From JAMXLO01 sp963791495 (lineage in GTDB: Bacteria > Pseudomonadota > Alphaproteobacteria > Acetobacterales > Acetobacteraceae), in NCBI GenBank assembly GCA_963791495.1, contig CAWBST010000020.1, positions 124,001 to 188,000 of the forward strand: 64,000 bases of DNA. The letters are read 5' to 3'. Each line of letters starts with the position of its first letter. The stretch's first letter is position 1. Of the stretch, positions 37,019 through 45,379 are shown piece after piece. The position numbers and the translations under genes are program-made. The notes under the pieces were generated by a model, which was not told the DNA's origin, searched no databases, and worked only from the letters and a program-made list of their open reading frames with translations.

Positions 37019-37636
37019 TCGGCTGGCTCCGCGTGGCAGCAGCGTTTATCCCCGCGGGATGGGTGAACAGGCCGCCGCGGCTGCACGGGCTAACACTATC
37101 ATGCGGCGGGCCGCCACACCTGCGCCCGCGACGTCGCCTGCCAAAATGTCTCAACAGTGGGATGCGCAATCATCGCGTGAGTGACGGCACGTCCAGTGCT
37201 GGCGAAGGCGTCGCCGCAACGATCGCGACGCTCTGGAGAGCCGTCCGCCCGAGGACATCCGACGACCGAATAGGGGCTGACCGGGGGCAGGCTTTTGAGA
37301 TAGTCGGTAATCGTGCCGGCGTCGGATTTTGCAATTTAAGTTCGGCTTGTCAGATCAATCATGACTGAGTCAGCAGCCGGCATGGCAGAAAAGCCTGTCG
37401 CGTCCCCCGGCTGCGATCGTCCTTGCTTGAGCGAAATGCACGACGAACGGACCTTGCCACCGGTCGAGCGCGACGTCGTGATTCTCCACCCAGGCGCTGA
37501 TCAAGCGTGCGCGCTCGGGGCCAGCCGGCCGATCTCCGTGCGCTCTTTCAGGTTTGTTTCCGCCGCGAATAAGGCAGGCGACATCGGCCGGTGCGGGGGT
37601 CGACCCCGGCAACCGGGCGATGACATGGCATTCGAG
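37019..37636. other. Intergenic region without convincing gene
   Basis: About 620 bases upstream of the old yellow enzyme and downstream of the VOC gene. Minus-strand 37370-37612 is open and partly protein-like (ARLISAWVENHDVALDRW) but lacks a family match and a good start, so I leave it uncalled. It might be a decayed small gene. Confidence 0.4.
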
Positions 37637-38170
37637 TCAGGCGGGCGTTTTCGCCGGCTCTTTCAAATGGGTCGCCCGCATCAAGCGGGTAAACTCGGGA
37701 TCGCTCATCGTTGCGGTCTGGGCACTCTTCAGGAAGTCGAGGTATTCCTGCGCCATCGCCGGTGTTGCGACCTCGATCAGCAGCCGGTTTTCCAGCCAGA
37801 ACTCGATGACGTGGAAGAACGGCTTGTGCCCTTGCATGCCGCGGCCGAAGGTCTTGGCGCGCCAGCCCTCGCGAGCGCCAATCCGCTCGACCTCTTCCGC
37901 CTCGCGCGGCACCGACAGCAATACATGGAACGGCCAGGTTTGCGGCGGCGCCGGATTGTCAGCAAAAACGACCTGATCGTCACGGTCCGGTATGTCGAGC
38001 GTCGCGCGCTCCGGGTAGACCTCGATCATCGTGCCGTTCGCGTCGCCGCTCGCCGCCATGAAGGCGCCTTCGAGCGGGCCGAACGGGAAGCACTTCCCGT
38101 TCATCAGTTCGGCCAGAACCTTGGCGACGTGCTCCGGCTCACGCGCCGGGATCGATACGTGATGGATCAT
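37637..38170 (-). CDS. VOC-superfamily (glyoxalase/dioxygenase fold) protein
   Basis: A 177-aa vicinal-oxygen-chelate protein: MIHHVSIPAREPEHVAKVLA, then GTMIEVYPERATLDIPDRDD, TWPFHVLLSVPREAEEVERI and FFHVIEFWLENRLLIEVATP. The paired beta-alpha-beta-beta-beta modules and metal-type His/Glu positions are present. It could be an extradiol-type dioxygenase, isomerase or lyase. The start has GGAGGC at good spacing. It lies 58 bases downstream of the flavin monooxygenase pseudogene and likely shared its operon. Confidence 0.8.
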   Translation of the reverse strand: MIHHVSIPAREPEHVAKVLAELMNGKCFPFGPLEGAFMAASGDANGTMIEVYPERATLDIPDRDDQVVFADNPAPPQTWPFHVLLSVPREAEEVERIGAREGWRAKTFGRGMQGHKPFFHVIEFWLENRLLIEVATPAMAQEYLDFLKSAQTATMSDPEFTRLMRATHLKEPAKTPA

Positions 38171-38228
38171 CTGATTGCCTCCGTTGCTAGATATCTCGAC
38201 ACAGTCCATCGGGCATACGATACAGCTC

Positions 38229-39480
38229 TCACGAGAGGCGCGCGAGCACGCCAGCCCCCGCCGTAACGTAGTGGCGCGGATGGACCGCTGCGTGTTGCGC
38301 CGCGACGCGAAGATCTCGCACCCTTCGTTGCAGCGACGAGCTTTCGTACACGGCCCTGCTTCCAGCGAGTTCAAAGCAGCCTTCGGCAACGCGGACGCAG
38401 GCCGCGGTGATCCAGACCGCCGCTTGCAGTTGCTTCGCCACGCGGGCCATGTCGGCGATGCGCCTTGGCTGCGCCCCGCCCGCGTCAAGGTCGCCCTTCG
38501 CCGCCACTCGCTCGGCATTTTGCCAAACGCAGGCGATCTGTGCATCAAGCAGCGCGCGTGCCGCCATGAGCTCGGCATCCAGCCGTGCGAGGCCCTCCTT
38601 GAAGCGCTCGGTCTCCACCAACGGGGTGGTCATGAACAGTTGTTTGACGCCGGTCCCTGCCAGTTCCACCAGGTCCACGATGGCGCCCTCGGCGATCCCC
38701 ACGGCGAGAGCGGCATGCGCCAGCACGAGGACCTCGGGGAACTTGGCGAAGATGGGATCAGGCGCGAACGAGGCTCCGAACGGGAACTCGAAAAAGTTCG
38801 AAGTCAGGAACAAACGCGTCCGTCAACGCGACATGGTGGCTGCCGGTGCCCTTGAGGCCAAACGTGTGCCAGGTGTCCCGGATCTCCCAGTGTTCGGCCG
38901 GCATCAGACAGGCACGGATCATCGGGCCGGGTCCGTGTGAGGCGTCGATCGGAGAGCCGCCCTGCATCATCACGCAAGTGCCCGCGATCCACTCGGCGTT
39001 CTGGCAGCCGCTGGCAAACGGCCATGCGCCGGAAACCTGCCATCCGCCCGGAACGCGCTCGGCCGTGCCGACCGGCTGACCCGAACCGGCAATAATGTGA
39101 TCCTGTCCGTCGCAATAGATTTGCTCACACAAGTTCTGGCTCGCCAGGAACGGCATCAGGGCCCCGATGTGGCCGATCATGGCATTCCAGCCCACTGACC
39201 CATCGAGCCTGGCCAGGGCCGCAATCGCCCGAAAGGCGCTAGGCGGGTCAAGTTCCAGGCCGCCGTAACGCCGGGGTACTAGCATGCCGTAGATCCGCCC
39301 CGATCTGAGAGCGGACACAAGCTCGGCTGGCAGTCGCCGACTTTGCTCAATGTTGGGAGCGAGCCGCGCGACCATCGGCGCGAGCGCGGCGATGCGCGAA
39401 AGCACCTGATCCAATGTGGCCTCGTCGGGGCTCTGGACCTTGATGGTCGCCAACCGTTGCTTGTCGAGAAGCGTTGTCAT
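38229..39480 (-). pseudogene. Acyl-CoA-dehydrogenase-fold flavin monooxygenase (HsaA/HpaB-like), frameshifted
   Basis: Acyl-CoA dehydrogenase-related protein of the two-component monooxygenase type. First part: RLPAELVSALRSGRIYGMLV, LARLDGSVGWNAMIGHIGAL, GGWQVSGAWPFASGCQNAEW, WHTFGLKGTGSHHVALTDAF. Second part in another frame: FEFPFGASFAPDPIFAKFPE to the C-terminus. Reducing the coding-strand run TTTTT at 38791-38795 to TTTT restores one gene of about 416 codons. Because the defect is a homopolymer length change, a read error is quite possible. With the VOC gene it resembles a hydroxylase plus ring-cleavage pair of aromatic catabolism. Confidence 0.82.
38791..38795 (-). other. Homopolymer frameshift site
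   Basis: AAAAA on the plus strand. One A fewer restores VPDFELFEFPFGAS across the junction of the two reading frames. Confidence 0.7.
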
Positions 39481-39711
39481 CAGGCTATCCTCTGAGTAGG
39501 GAGCGAGAAAGCGGCAGTCTTGAGCTGGCAAACTACGGTTCAATTGCAGCTCACGGGGAATGCGTTTCAAACGTAACCTGACCATCGGCAGCGCCTGAGG
39601 ACCTGGAGCGGGCGAGGTTGCCGCCGGAAAAGCAAGCTTCCCGAAAGTCTTGACTTACGCGCGGGCTGGCTTCGCCAGAGCGACGAGCAGTTTGGATTCG
39701 GTATGATTGAC
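39481..39711. other. Intergenic stretch before GMC fragment
   Basis: About 230 bases with no open frame of protein character and no clear hairpin. Upstream region of the monooxygenase pseudogene. Confidence 0.4.
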
Positions 39712-39828
39712 ACGCGTCGGCGATGCCGGCGGTCACGTCCACCAACACCAATGCGCCGACCATCATGATCGCGGAAAAGGGTGCGGGGATGGTTCCCGAG
39801 GACGCGCGACTGGCCGTGGCCGCCTGAT
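39712..39828 (+). pseudogene. 3' remnant of a GMC oxidoreductase
   Basis: Nearly identical to the last ~115 bases of the intact GMC gene: both contain ATGCCGGCGGTCACGTCCAC, then CAACACCAATGCGCCGAC and GATCGCGGAAAAGGGTGCGG, ending in TGA. The match starts abruptly near 39712 with a 1-2 base slip. It is the opposite end of a second GMC copy to the fragment at 26.7 kb, and in the opposite orientation. Confidence 0.8.
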
Positions 39829-40008
39829 CAAGGCGGGTCGGTCAGAAGGCCGGCGTTTGGCGACGTCGCGCCCGTCCGCGAATGTGGCTGGCGCCCTCGA
39901 CAAAAGCAGTCAGTCCGGAATGACCCCGTCCTAAAGCGCACGGCTGACATCTCGGCACTGACATGTCACTGTCACACATATTCAACCGTGGAATGAAAGA
40001 GCTGGAAC

Positions 40009-41031
40009 ATGGATCGGCATGCGGGCTTGGATCCGTTGCACCCGCTGGGCGATGGCACCAGGGTGTTGGTGCAACCCAGCGACGGCGTGCTGCCGCTGCT
40101 GGAACTGATCGGCAGTGCCGAACGCTCGGTCTGGATCAAGCAGTTCACGTTCACCCACCCGGCCCTGCTGGATGCCGTGATCGCCGCCCATAACGCTGGC
40201 CGCGACGTCAGGGTCATGTTGAACCCGCACCGGTCATCCGGCGATCGTGCCAACGATGCCGCCTATGCCACGCTTGAGGCGGCCGGGGTCAGGCTGCAAT
40301 GGAGCAGCCCGAGTTTTGCCGTCACGCACGAGAAGTCGATGCTGATCGATGACCGGCTGGCCATGATCGCCACGTTCAACTTCTGTGAGAAGTACTTCAC
40401 CCTGACGCGCGACTACGCCATGGTCACCGAGCGGCCGGCCGAGGTGGCCGAGATCCGCGCCTGCTTCGAGGCGGACTGGGATCGCCAGCCGTTTCATCCC
40501 GCGCCACGCACCGCATTGCTGTGGAGCAACCGCAATTCCCGCAGCAGTATGAGCGTGTTCATCGACACCGCGCGGCACAGCCTCGACATCCAGCACCCCA
40601 AGTTCGTGGACGCTACGATTCTGGAGCGTATCGTCCAGGCGAGCCGCCGTGGCGTCGATGTGCGCGTCCTCTGCGGTGGCAAGCACGGCATCAGCGAATG
40701 GGACGCATTGGACACGTTTGCGTCGCTCCGGGTGATGGACCAGCTCGGCGTCAAGGTACGCAAGCAGAAGGATCTCCGCCTGCATGCCAAACTGCTGATT
40801 GCCGATGGCCATAGCGCCCTTGTCGGTTCGATGAACATCGACCGCAGCGCCTTTGACCTGCGCCGCGAACTGGGTGCGGTGGTGGAAGGGAAGGCCGCGG
40901 TGCATCTTCTGACCAGCGTGTTCCAGGCCGACTGGCATGCCGCGCATCACTACGAGCCTCCCGATCCGCTGGTGTCACACACGCATGTGGAGGATGACTT
41001 CCCGCACGATCCAGACCTTGTCCATGAGTGA
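40009..41031 (+). CDS. Phospholipase D-family protein with two HKD motifs
   Basis: A 340-aa PLD-superfamily enzyme of the cardiolipin-synthase-like subgroup. HKD 1 is H107-x-K109-x4-D114 (THEKSMLIDD), HKD 2 is in LHAKLLIADGHSALVGSMNI. It lacks N-terminal membrane helices, unlike true cardiolipin synthase, so it could be a soluble phosphodiesterase or phosphatidyltransferase. Its last 8 bases overlap the first chromate-transporter gene, so the three genes form a coupled operon. Confidence 0.9.
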   Translation: MDRHAGLDPLHPLGDGTRVLVQPSDGVLPLLELIGSAERSVWIKQFTFTHPALLDAVIAAHNAGRDVRVMLNPHRSSGDRANDAAYATLEAAGVRLQWSSPSFAVTHEKSMLIDDRLAMIATFNFCEKYFTLTRDYAMVTERPAEVAEIRACFEADWDRQPFHPAPRTALLWSNRNSRSSMSVFIDTARHSLDIQHPKFVDATILERIVQASRRGVDVRVLCGGKHGISEWDALDTFASLRVMDQLGVKVRKQKDLRLHAKLLIADGHSALVGSMNIDRSAFDLRRELGAVVEGKAAVHLLTSVFQADWHAAHHYEPPDPLVSHTHVEDDFPHDPDLVHE

Positions 41032-41581
41032 GACCCTTCGGGTTCCGATCTGGCGCATCGCGCTCTGCTTCAATCATATTGCGCTGGCAAGTTTTGGCGG
41101 CGGTCTGTCCGCCTGGTCGCGGCAGATGGTGGTCGAGCAACAACGCTGGATGACCGATGAGGAATTCCTCAGCGCCATGACCGTCTGCCGCGTACTGCCG
41201 GGTGCCAATCAGGTGAACCTGGCGGTGTTCGTCGGCGCCCGGTTGCGCGGCCTCCCTGGCGCGATCGCCGCGATCGCCGGACTGCTTGCGGCACCGATGC
41301 TGATCGTGCTGGCGCTCGGCGCGTTCTATATCGCGCATCGCAGCGATGCCTCGGTGCAGGCGGTGCTGCGTGGTATGACCGCCGCCGCGGTCGCGCTGAG
41401 CCTGTCGATGGCGTACCGGACCGGCCGTGCGTGTCTGCGCAGTCCGATCGCCTGGGTCTTGTTCGTGGCCGCGCTGGTAGCAACCGCGGTGGTGCGCCTG
41501 CCGCTGCTGATTGTGCTCGCGGTGCTGGCGCCTCCTGCCATGTGGTGGGCCTGGCCGCGCCGGCGCCAGGCGGCATCGTGA
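41024..41581 (+). CDS. Chromate transporter half-protein 1 (CHR family)
   Basis: A 185-aa membrane protein with one CHR domain. Motifs: LASFGGGLSAWSRQMVVEQQ and TVCRVLPGANQVNLAVFVGA, followed by about five helices (AIAAIAGLLAAPMLIVLALG etc.). CHR proteins export chromate or related oxyanions; split short versions act as heterodimers. The ATG lies within the PLD gene's end and the stop overlaps the next gene's GTG start. Confidence 0.87.
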   Translation: MSETLRVPIWRIALCFNHIALASFGGGLSAWSRQMVVEQQRWMTDEEFLSAMTVCRVLPGANQVNLAVFVGARLRGLPGAIAAIAGLLAAPMLIVLALGAFYIAHRSDASVQAVLRGMTAAAVALSLSMAYRTGRACLRSPIAWVLFVAALVATAVVRLPLLIVLAVLAPPAMWWAWPRRRQAAS

Positions 41582-42105
41582 CACCCGCGACCGCGCTGCA
41601 ACTCTGCCTGCTGTTCGGGGGCGCGTCGTTGATGTCGATCGGCGGTGGCAACTCGGTGGTGCCGGAGATCGAGTTGCAGGCAGTGGGGACCTATCACTGG
41701 CTCACTCGCGCCCAGTTCGCCGATCTGTTCGCGCTGGCGCAGGCGGCCCCAGGCCCCAGCATTCTGATCGTGACCTTGGTCGGCTATAGCACGGCCGGAG
41801 TGCTGGGCGCGGTCCTGGCGACCGTGGCAATGGTGCTGCCTGCGGCGGCACTCGTGTTGGTGTTCGCACGGTTCTGGACGCGCGTGCAGATGTCGCCGTG
41901 GCGGTCAGCGTTCGAGCATGGGCTGGCGCCAGTTGCGGTCGGCCTGATCGCGGCGAGCGGCATCATTGTTGCGCGTGGTGCCGATCACACCCTGGCGCAA
42001 TATGTACTGACCGCCCTGGCGACGGCTGTGTTCTGCACGACCAAGGTGCAGCCTGTTCTGGTCGTTGGGCTCGCCGGTCTGGCGGGGTGGCTGGGTCTGG
42101 TATGA
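41578..42105 (+). CDS. Chromate transporter half-protein 2 (CHR family)
   Basis: The second 175-aa CHR domain: LLFGGASLMSIGGGNSVVPE and LAQAAPGPSILIVTLVGYST, then four to five helices. It starts at GTG in a GTGA overlap with the first half. The two halves probably form an antiparallel heterodimer pump, as known for short CHR pairs. Substrate (chromate, sulphate or another anion) is not fixed by sequence. Confidence 0.87.
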   Translation: MTPATALQLCLLFGGASLMSIGGGNSVVPEIELQAVGTYHWLTRAQFADLFALAQAAPGPSILIVTLVGYSTAGVLGAVLATVAMVLPAAALVLVFARFWTRVQMSPWRSAFEHGLAPVAVGLIAASGIIVARGADHTLAQYVLTALATAVFCTTKVQPVLVVGLAGLAGWLGLV

Positions 42106-42206
42106 GATCGCTTCTGTGGAGCCTGATTAAGGGTGCTCGAAGCAGCCCTCTCGTCGCCCGCCGTCAGACGTTGCTTTTCCGTCAAGGTAGGTGAGGGGGC
42201 CCAGAG

Positions 42207-42821
42207 ATGACGTCGCTTCGTTCCGCCGATCTCCAACTGTTCGTGACTTCGGCCGAAGCAGCGGTTCGCCATCGATCCAGTGTGGATGGACGCGTGCGCC
42301 CGGCTGCCGAAAGGATCTTCATGGCGCTCCAGGCGCCGTCAACCCAAGTTGTGCGGCCAGGCGCGACTCGATTGCCCGTCTGCCGCCATCTGGCGACGGC
42401 ACTGGAGCACGCGCGCCATCAGCCAGGCCCTATCGGCGCCTTGGCCGATGCCTTTGCCGTCATTGAACCGCAGCTCACCTGGAAGGTCCGAGATGGAGCC
42501 GAGACTCTGGGCGAAAAGTTTCTGGACGGCCACGCCAACGCGACAATCGCTGGTCCGGAGGGGCTTGAGATACGGCGCGACGTCTGGATCGGTGTGAGTC
42601 TTATGGCGCCGCATACGCGATATCCTGACCATCGTCATCCGCCGGAGGAGATCTATGTGGTGCTTTCGGACGGGCAATGGCGCCAGGCGAGCGATCCATG
42701 GCATGAGCCTGGTATTGGTGGCCTGGTATACAATCCGCCGAACGTCGTGCACGCGATGCGCTCAACAGAGCGGCCCCTGCTGGCGCTCTGGTTCCTTTGG
42801 ACAGGACAGATCAGCCCCTGA
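42207..42821 (+). CDS. Cupin of the DMSP-lyase (DddQ/DddL-like) family
   Basis: A 204-aa protein with a C-terminal cupin. The metal/substrate motif YPDHRHPPEEIYVVLSDGQW and later YNPPNVVHAMRSTERPLLAL carry the His/Glu/Tyr ligands typical of dimethylsulfoniopropionate lyases of the DddQ/W/L type. These cleave DMSP to dimethyl sulphide and acrylate, but many family members in soil bacteria have unknown substrates. The N-terminal half is helical. It lies 82 bases before the SbmA/BacA-like gene. Confidence 0.75.
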   Translation: MTSLRSADLQLFVTSAEAAVRHRSSVDGRVRPAAERIFMALQAPSTQVVRPGATRLPVCRHLATALEHARHQPGPIGALADAFAVIEPQLTWKVRDGAETLGEKFLDGHANATIAGPEGLEIRRDVWIGVSLMAPHTRYPDHRHPPEEIYVVLSDGQWRQASDPWHEPGIGGLVYNPPNVVHAMRSTERPLLALWFLWTGQISP

Positions 42822-42903
42822 TCTCGAAGGGATCGGCTGCGCGGCTGGCGGGCTCGGTTGCTGACGAGGGAAGCCGCGCGGCGGCATCCAAGCGGGAGGT
42901 TCC

Positions 42904-43908
42904 GTGTTTCAGTCATTCTATCTGTCGCGCCGGTGGCTGCCGTGGGCGTTTCCCGGCGCGGCGCTGATCCTGTTTTCGACCTGGTACAAGGTGGAACTCG
43001 ACGTCAGAATCAATGGATGGTTCGGCGATTTCTACAATCTGATCCAGAAGGCCTTGGGCCAGCCAAAGGCAATAACGATGGACGAATATATGGGGCAGCT
43101 GGCCACTTTCGGCTACATCGCGGGCCTTTATGTGACCGTCGCCGTATTCACCGACTTCTTCATCAAGCATTACGTGTTCCGCTGGCGCACGGCCATGAAC
43201 GATTATTACGCGGCGAATTGGCACGCTGTCCGCGGCATAGAGGGCGCATCGCAGCGCGTCCAGGAAGACACGATGCGTTTCGCTCGCCTGATGGAGGGGC
43301 TCGGCGTCAGCTTCATGCGCAGCGTCATGACCTTGTTCGCCTTCCTGCCGATCCTTTGGACGCTGTCAGAGAAGATCACAGAATTGCCCTGGATCGGCCC
43401 GGTCAGCCACTCGCTGGTCTGGGTGGCGATCGTCTTCGCACTGGCGGGTACCGTGCTGATGGCTGTGGTCGGCGTCAAACTGCCGGGCCTGGAGTTTGAG
43501 AATCAGCGTGTCGAGGCGGCGTTCCGCAAGGAGCTCGTCTACGGTGAGGACGACGGGGAACGAGCCACCCCGGCGCGGTTCAGCATGCTGTTCGCCGACG
43601 TTAGGCGGAATTACTTCCGACTGTTCTTTCATTACATGTATTTTGACGTGGCCAGATACGCGTATCTGCAGTTCGGCGTCCTGGTCCCCTATATCGCCCT
43701 CGGACATACCCTGGTTGCGGGCGTCATCACTCTCGGTGTCATGCAGCAGATCGTTCGCGCCTTCGGCCGGGTGGAAAGCTCGTTCCAGTATCTTGTGAAC
43801 AGCTGGACCACGATCGTCGAACTGATCTCCGTATACAAGCGGCTGCGTGCCTTCGAGCGCCGTATCGGCGCCGCGAACACGCGCCCTGTGGGGGTGTCAG
43901 CGGACTGA
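42904..43908 (+). CDS. SbmA/BacA-family inner-membrane peptide transporter
   Basis: A 334-aa membrane protein, shorter than typical SbmA/BacA (about 400) but with the right motifs: NGWFGDFYNLIQKAL, WRTAMNDYYAANW, GASQRVQEDTMRFARLMEGL and RAFGRVESSFQYLVNSWTTI. SbmA/BacA import peptides such as microcins and proline-rich antimicrobials and affect envelope lipids in alphaproteobacteria. The C-terminal ABC-ATPase-like region found in long homologues is absent. GGGAGGT precedes the ATG. Confidence 0.87.
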   Translation: MFQSFYLSRRWLPWAFPGAALILFSTWYKVELDVRINGWFGDFYNLIQKALGQPKAITMDEYMGQLATFGYIAGLYVTVAVFTDFFIKHYVFRWRTAMNDYYAANWHAVRGIEGASQRVQEDTMRFARLMEGLGVSFMRSVMTLFAFLPILWTLSEKITELPWIGPVSHSLVWVAIVFALAGTVLMAVVGVKLPGLEFENQRVEAAFRKELVYGEDDGERATPARFSMLFADVRRNYFRLFFHYMYFDVARYAYLQFGVLVPYIALGHTLVAGVITLGVMQQIVRAFGRVESSFQYLVNSWTTIVELISVYKRLRAFERRIGAANTRPVGVSAD

Positions 43909-43963
43909 TCAGGATCTATGCCCAAATTTGGACGTACGTGACCTGGTTACGCTACGGCACTGG

Positions 43964-45211
43964 TTAGACGTCCTTTTCGGCCAGTTCGCGAAACTCGTCT
44001 GGAACAGATCGCGAGAGCTCCAGCGCGACGGACCCGTATCCGACCGCATGCCATCCGAACCGATCGCGGATCTTGTCTACGGCACGGTCAGCCATCCAAC
44101 GCGCCATGCCCGGCCTGGTGCCGGGTCGGCGCCGCTCATCTTCAAGCCCGAGTGGGAGTTCCAGCTGCAGATCCGCAAACGCCTCAAGATGCGATACGGA
44201 GATCGCCAGTAGTGAGATCGTCCTCTCATCAGGATAGTCCGTGAGCACTGAGCGCACGAGCTGCTCGGCGATTTCAGCGAGGATCGCGGTTGCCGAAATC
44301 GGCGCCTCAAGCGTGACCGAGCGAGTGACCGAGCGGAGGTCGCTGAATCGGACGCGCACCGTCACGGTCCGACCGGGCCTGCATTTCGCCCGAAGCCGGG
44401 TCGCAATCCTGTCCGCAAGATGACGCAACGTCGGTCGGAAGACTCGCTCTTCCGCAGGTTGCTTGCCGAGCGCCGACTGAGCACCGGCCGACTGCACCCG
44501 GCGATTTGTCCTTATCTCCCGTGGATCGCGGTTCCACGCCAGTGCTGTCAGCTTCTCTCCTGCCGCATGACCAAGCAACCGCTCGAGCGACCGTCCTGGC
44601 AGCTTTGCCAGCTGCCCGATGGTATGCACGTCGATCTGGGCCAGACGCGCGCTCGTTGCGGGGCCCACGCCCCACATCAGCTCAACAGGCAGGGCGTGAA
44701 GGAAGTCAATCTCGGTGTCTGGATCGACAACCACGAGCCCATCGGGCTTGGCCACTTGCGAGGCAATTTTCGCCAGGTGCTTGGTACGTGCGACGCCGAT
44801 CGAGATTGGCAAACCAAGCTCGTCTCGCACACGGCGGCGGATCGCGCTTGCAATGTCGGATGGTGGACCGAAGAGATGACCGCAGCCAGCAACGTCGACA
44901 AATGCCTCGTCGATAGAGATCCGCTCGACGAGTGGCGTGAAGTCATTGAGCACTGCGATGGTGGCATCGCCCAGCCGCTGGTAATCCTTGAAGTGGCCGC
45001 CGACAAAAGTCAGTTGCGGGCAAAGCTGGCGCGCCCGCCGGCCCGGCATGCCGCTGCGCACGCCAAAAACCTTGGCTTCATAAGAAGCGGCAAGCACAAC
45101 ACCGCCGCCGACCGCGATGGGCTTATCGCGCAAAGAGGGGTCAAGCAGCTGCTCGACCGAGGCGTAGAAGCAATCCAGGTCGGCATGGAGAATGGTGGCC
45201 GCGGTTGCCAT
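43964..45211 (-). CDS. dinB: DNA polymerase IV (Y family)
   Basis: Error-prone translesion polymerase, 415 aa. Palm motifs: ILHADLDCFYASVE and ERISIDEAFVDVAG. The thumb HhH (WGVGPATSARLAQIDVHTIG) and little finger are complete. No beta-clamp motif was verified at the C-terminus (ends RELAEKDV). A LexA box lies 67 bases upstream, so expression should be DNA-damage-induced. Confidence 0.93.
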   Translation of the reverse strand: MATAATILHADLDCFYASVEQLLDPSLRDKPIAVGGGVVLAASYEAKVFGVRSGMPGRRARQLCPQLTFVGGHFKDYQRLGDATIAVLNDFTPLVERISIDEAFVDVAGCGHLFGPPSDIASAIRRRVRDELGLPISIGVARTKHLAKIASQVAKPDGLVVVDPDTEIDFLHALPVELMWGVGPATSARLAQIDVHTIGQLAKLPGRSLERLLGHAAGEKLTALAWNRDPREIRTNRRVQSAGAQSALGKQPAEERVFRPTLRHLADRIATRLRAKCRPGRTVTVRVRFSDLRSVTRSVTLEAPISATAILAEIAEQLVRSVLTDYPDERTISLLAISVSHLEAFADLQLELPLGLEDERRRPGTRPGMARWMADRAVDKIRDRFGWHAVGYGSVALELSRSVPDEFRELAEKDV

Positions 45212-45277
45212 CCAAACCGTTCACTTGCGCAATCTCTCGAGAGGTCAGTCCGAGTGAGGTTGTTCCGAGAGTAACTG

Positions 45278-45292
45278 GAACATAGTGCGAAC
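45278..45292 (-). promoter_or_regulatory. LexA (SOS) box upstream of dinB
   Basis: On the dinB strand the DNA reads GTTCGCACTATGTTC: GTTC, seven bases, GTTC, an exact match to the alphaproteobacterial LexA operator. Placement just before dinB agrees. Confidence 0.85.
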
Positions 45293-45379
45293 ATCGCGCC
45301 TGGTCAAGTGAGGGAGCGCGTATCGGCGTGGCAGGCCAGGGGCGCTCGTCCACGGTGCGTCCCCGGCCTGGCAACGCAA

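Noticed and set aside
37361..38266. 301-codon plus-strand open frame
   Set aside because: Antisense to the VOC gene; no recognisable protein.
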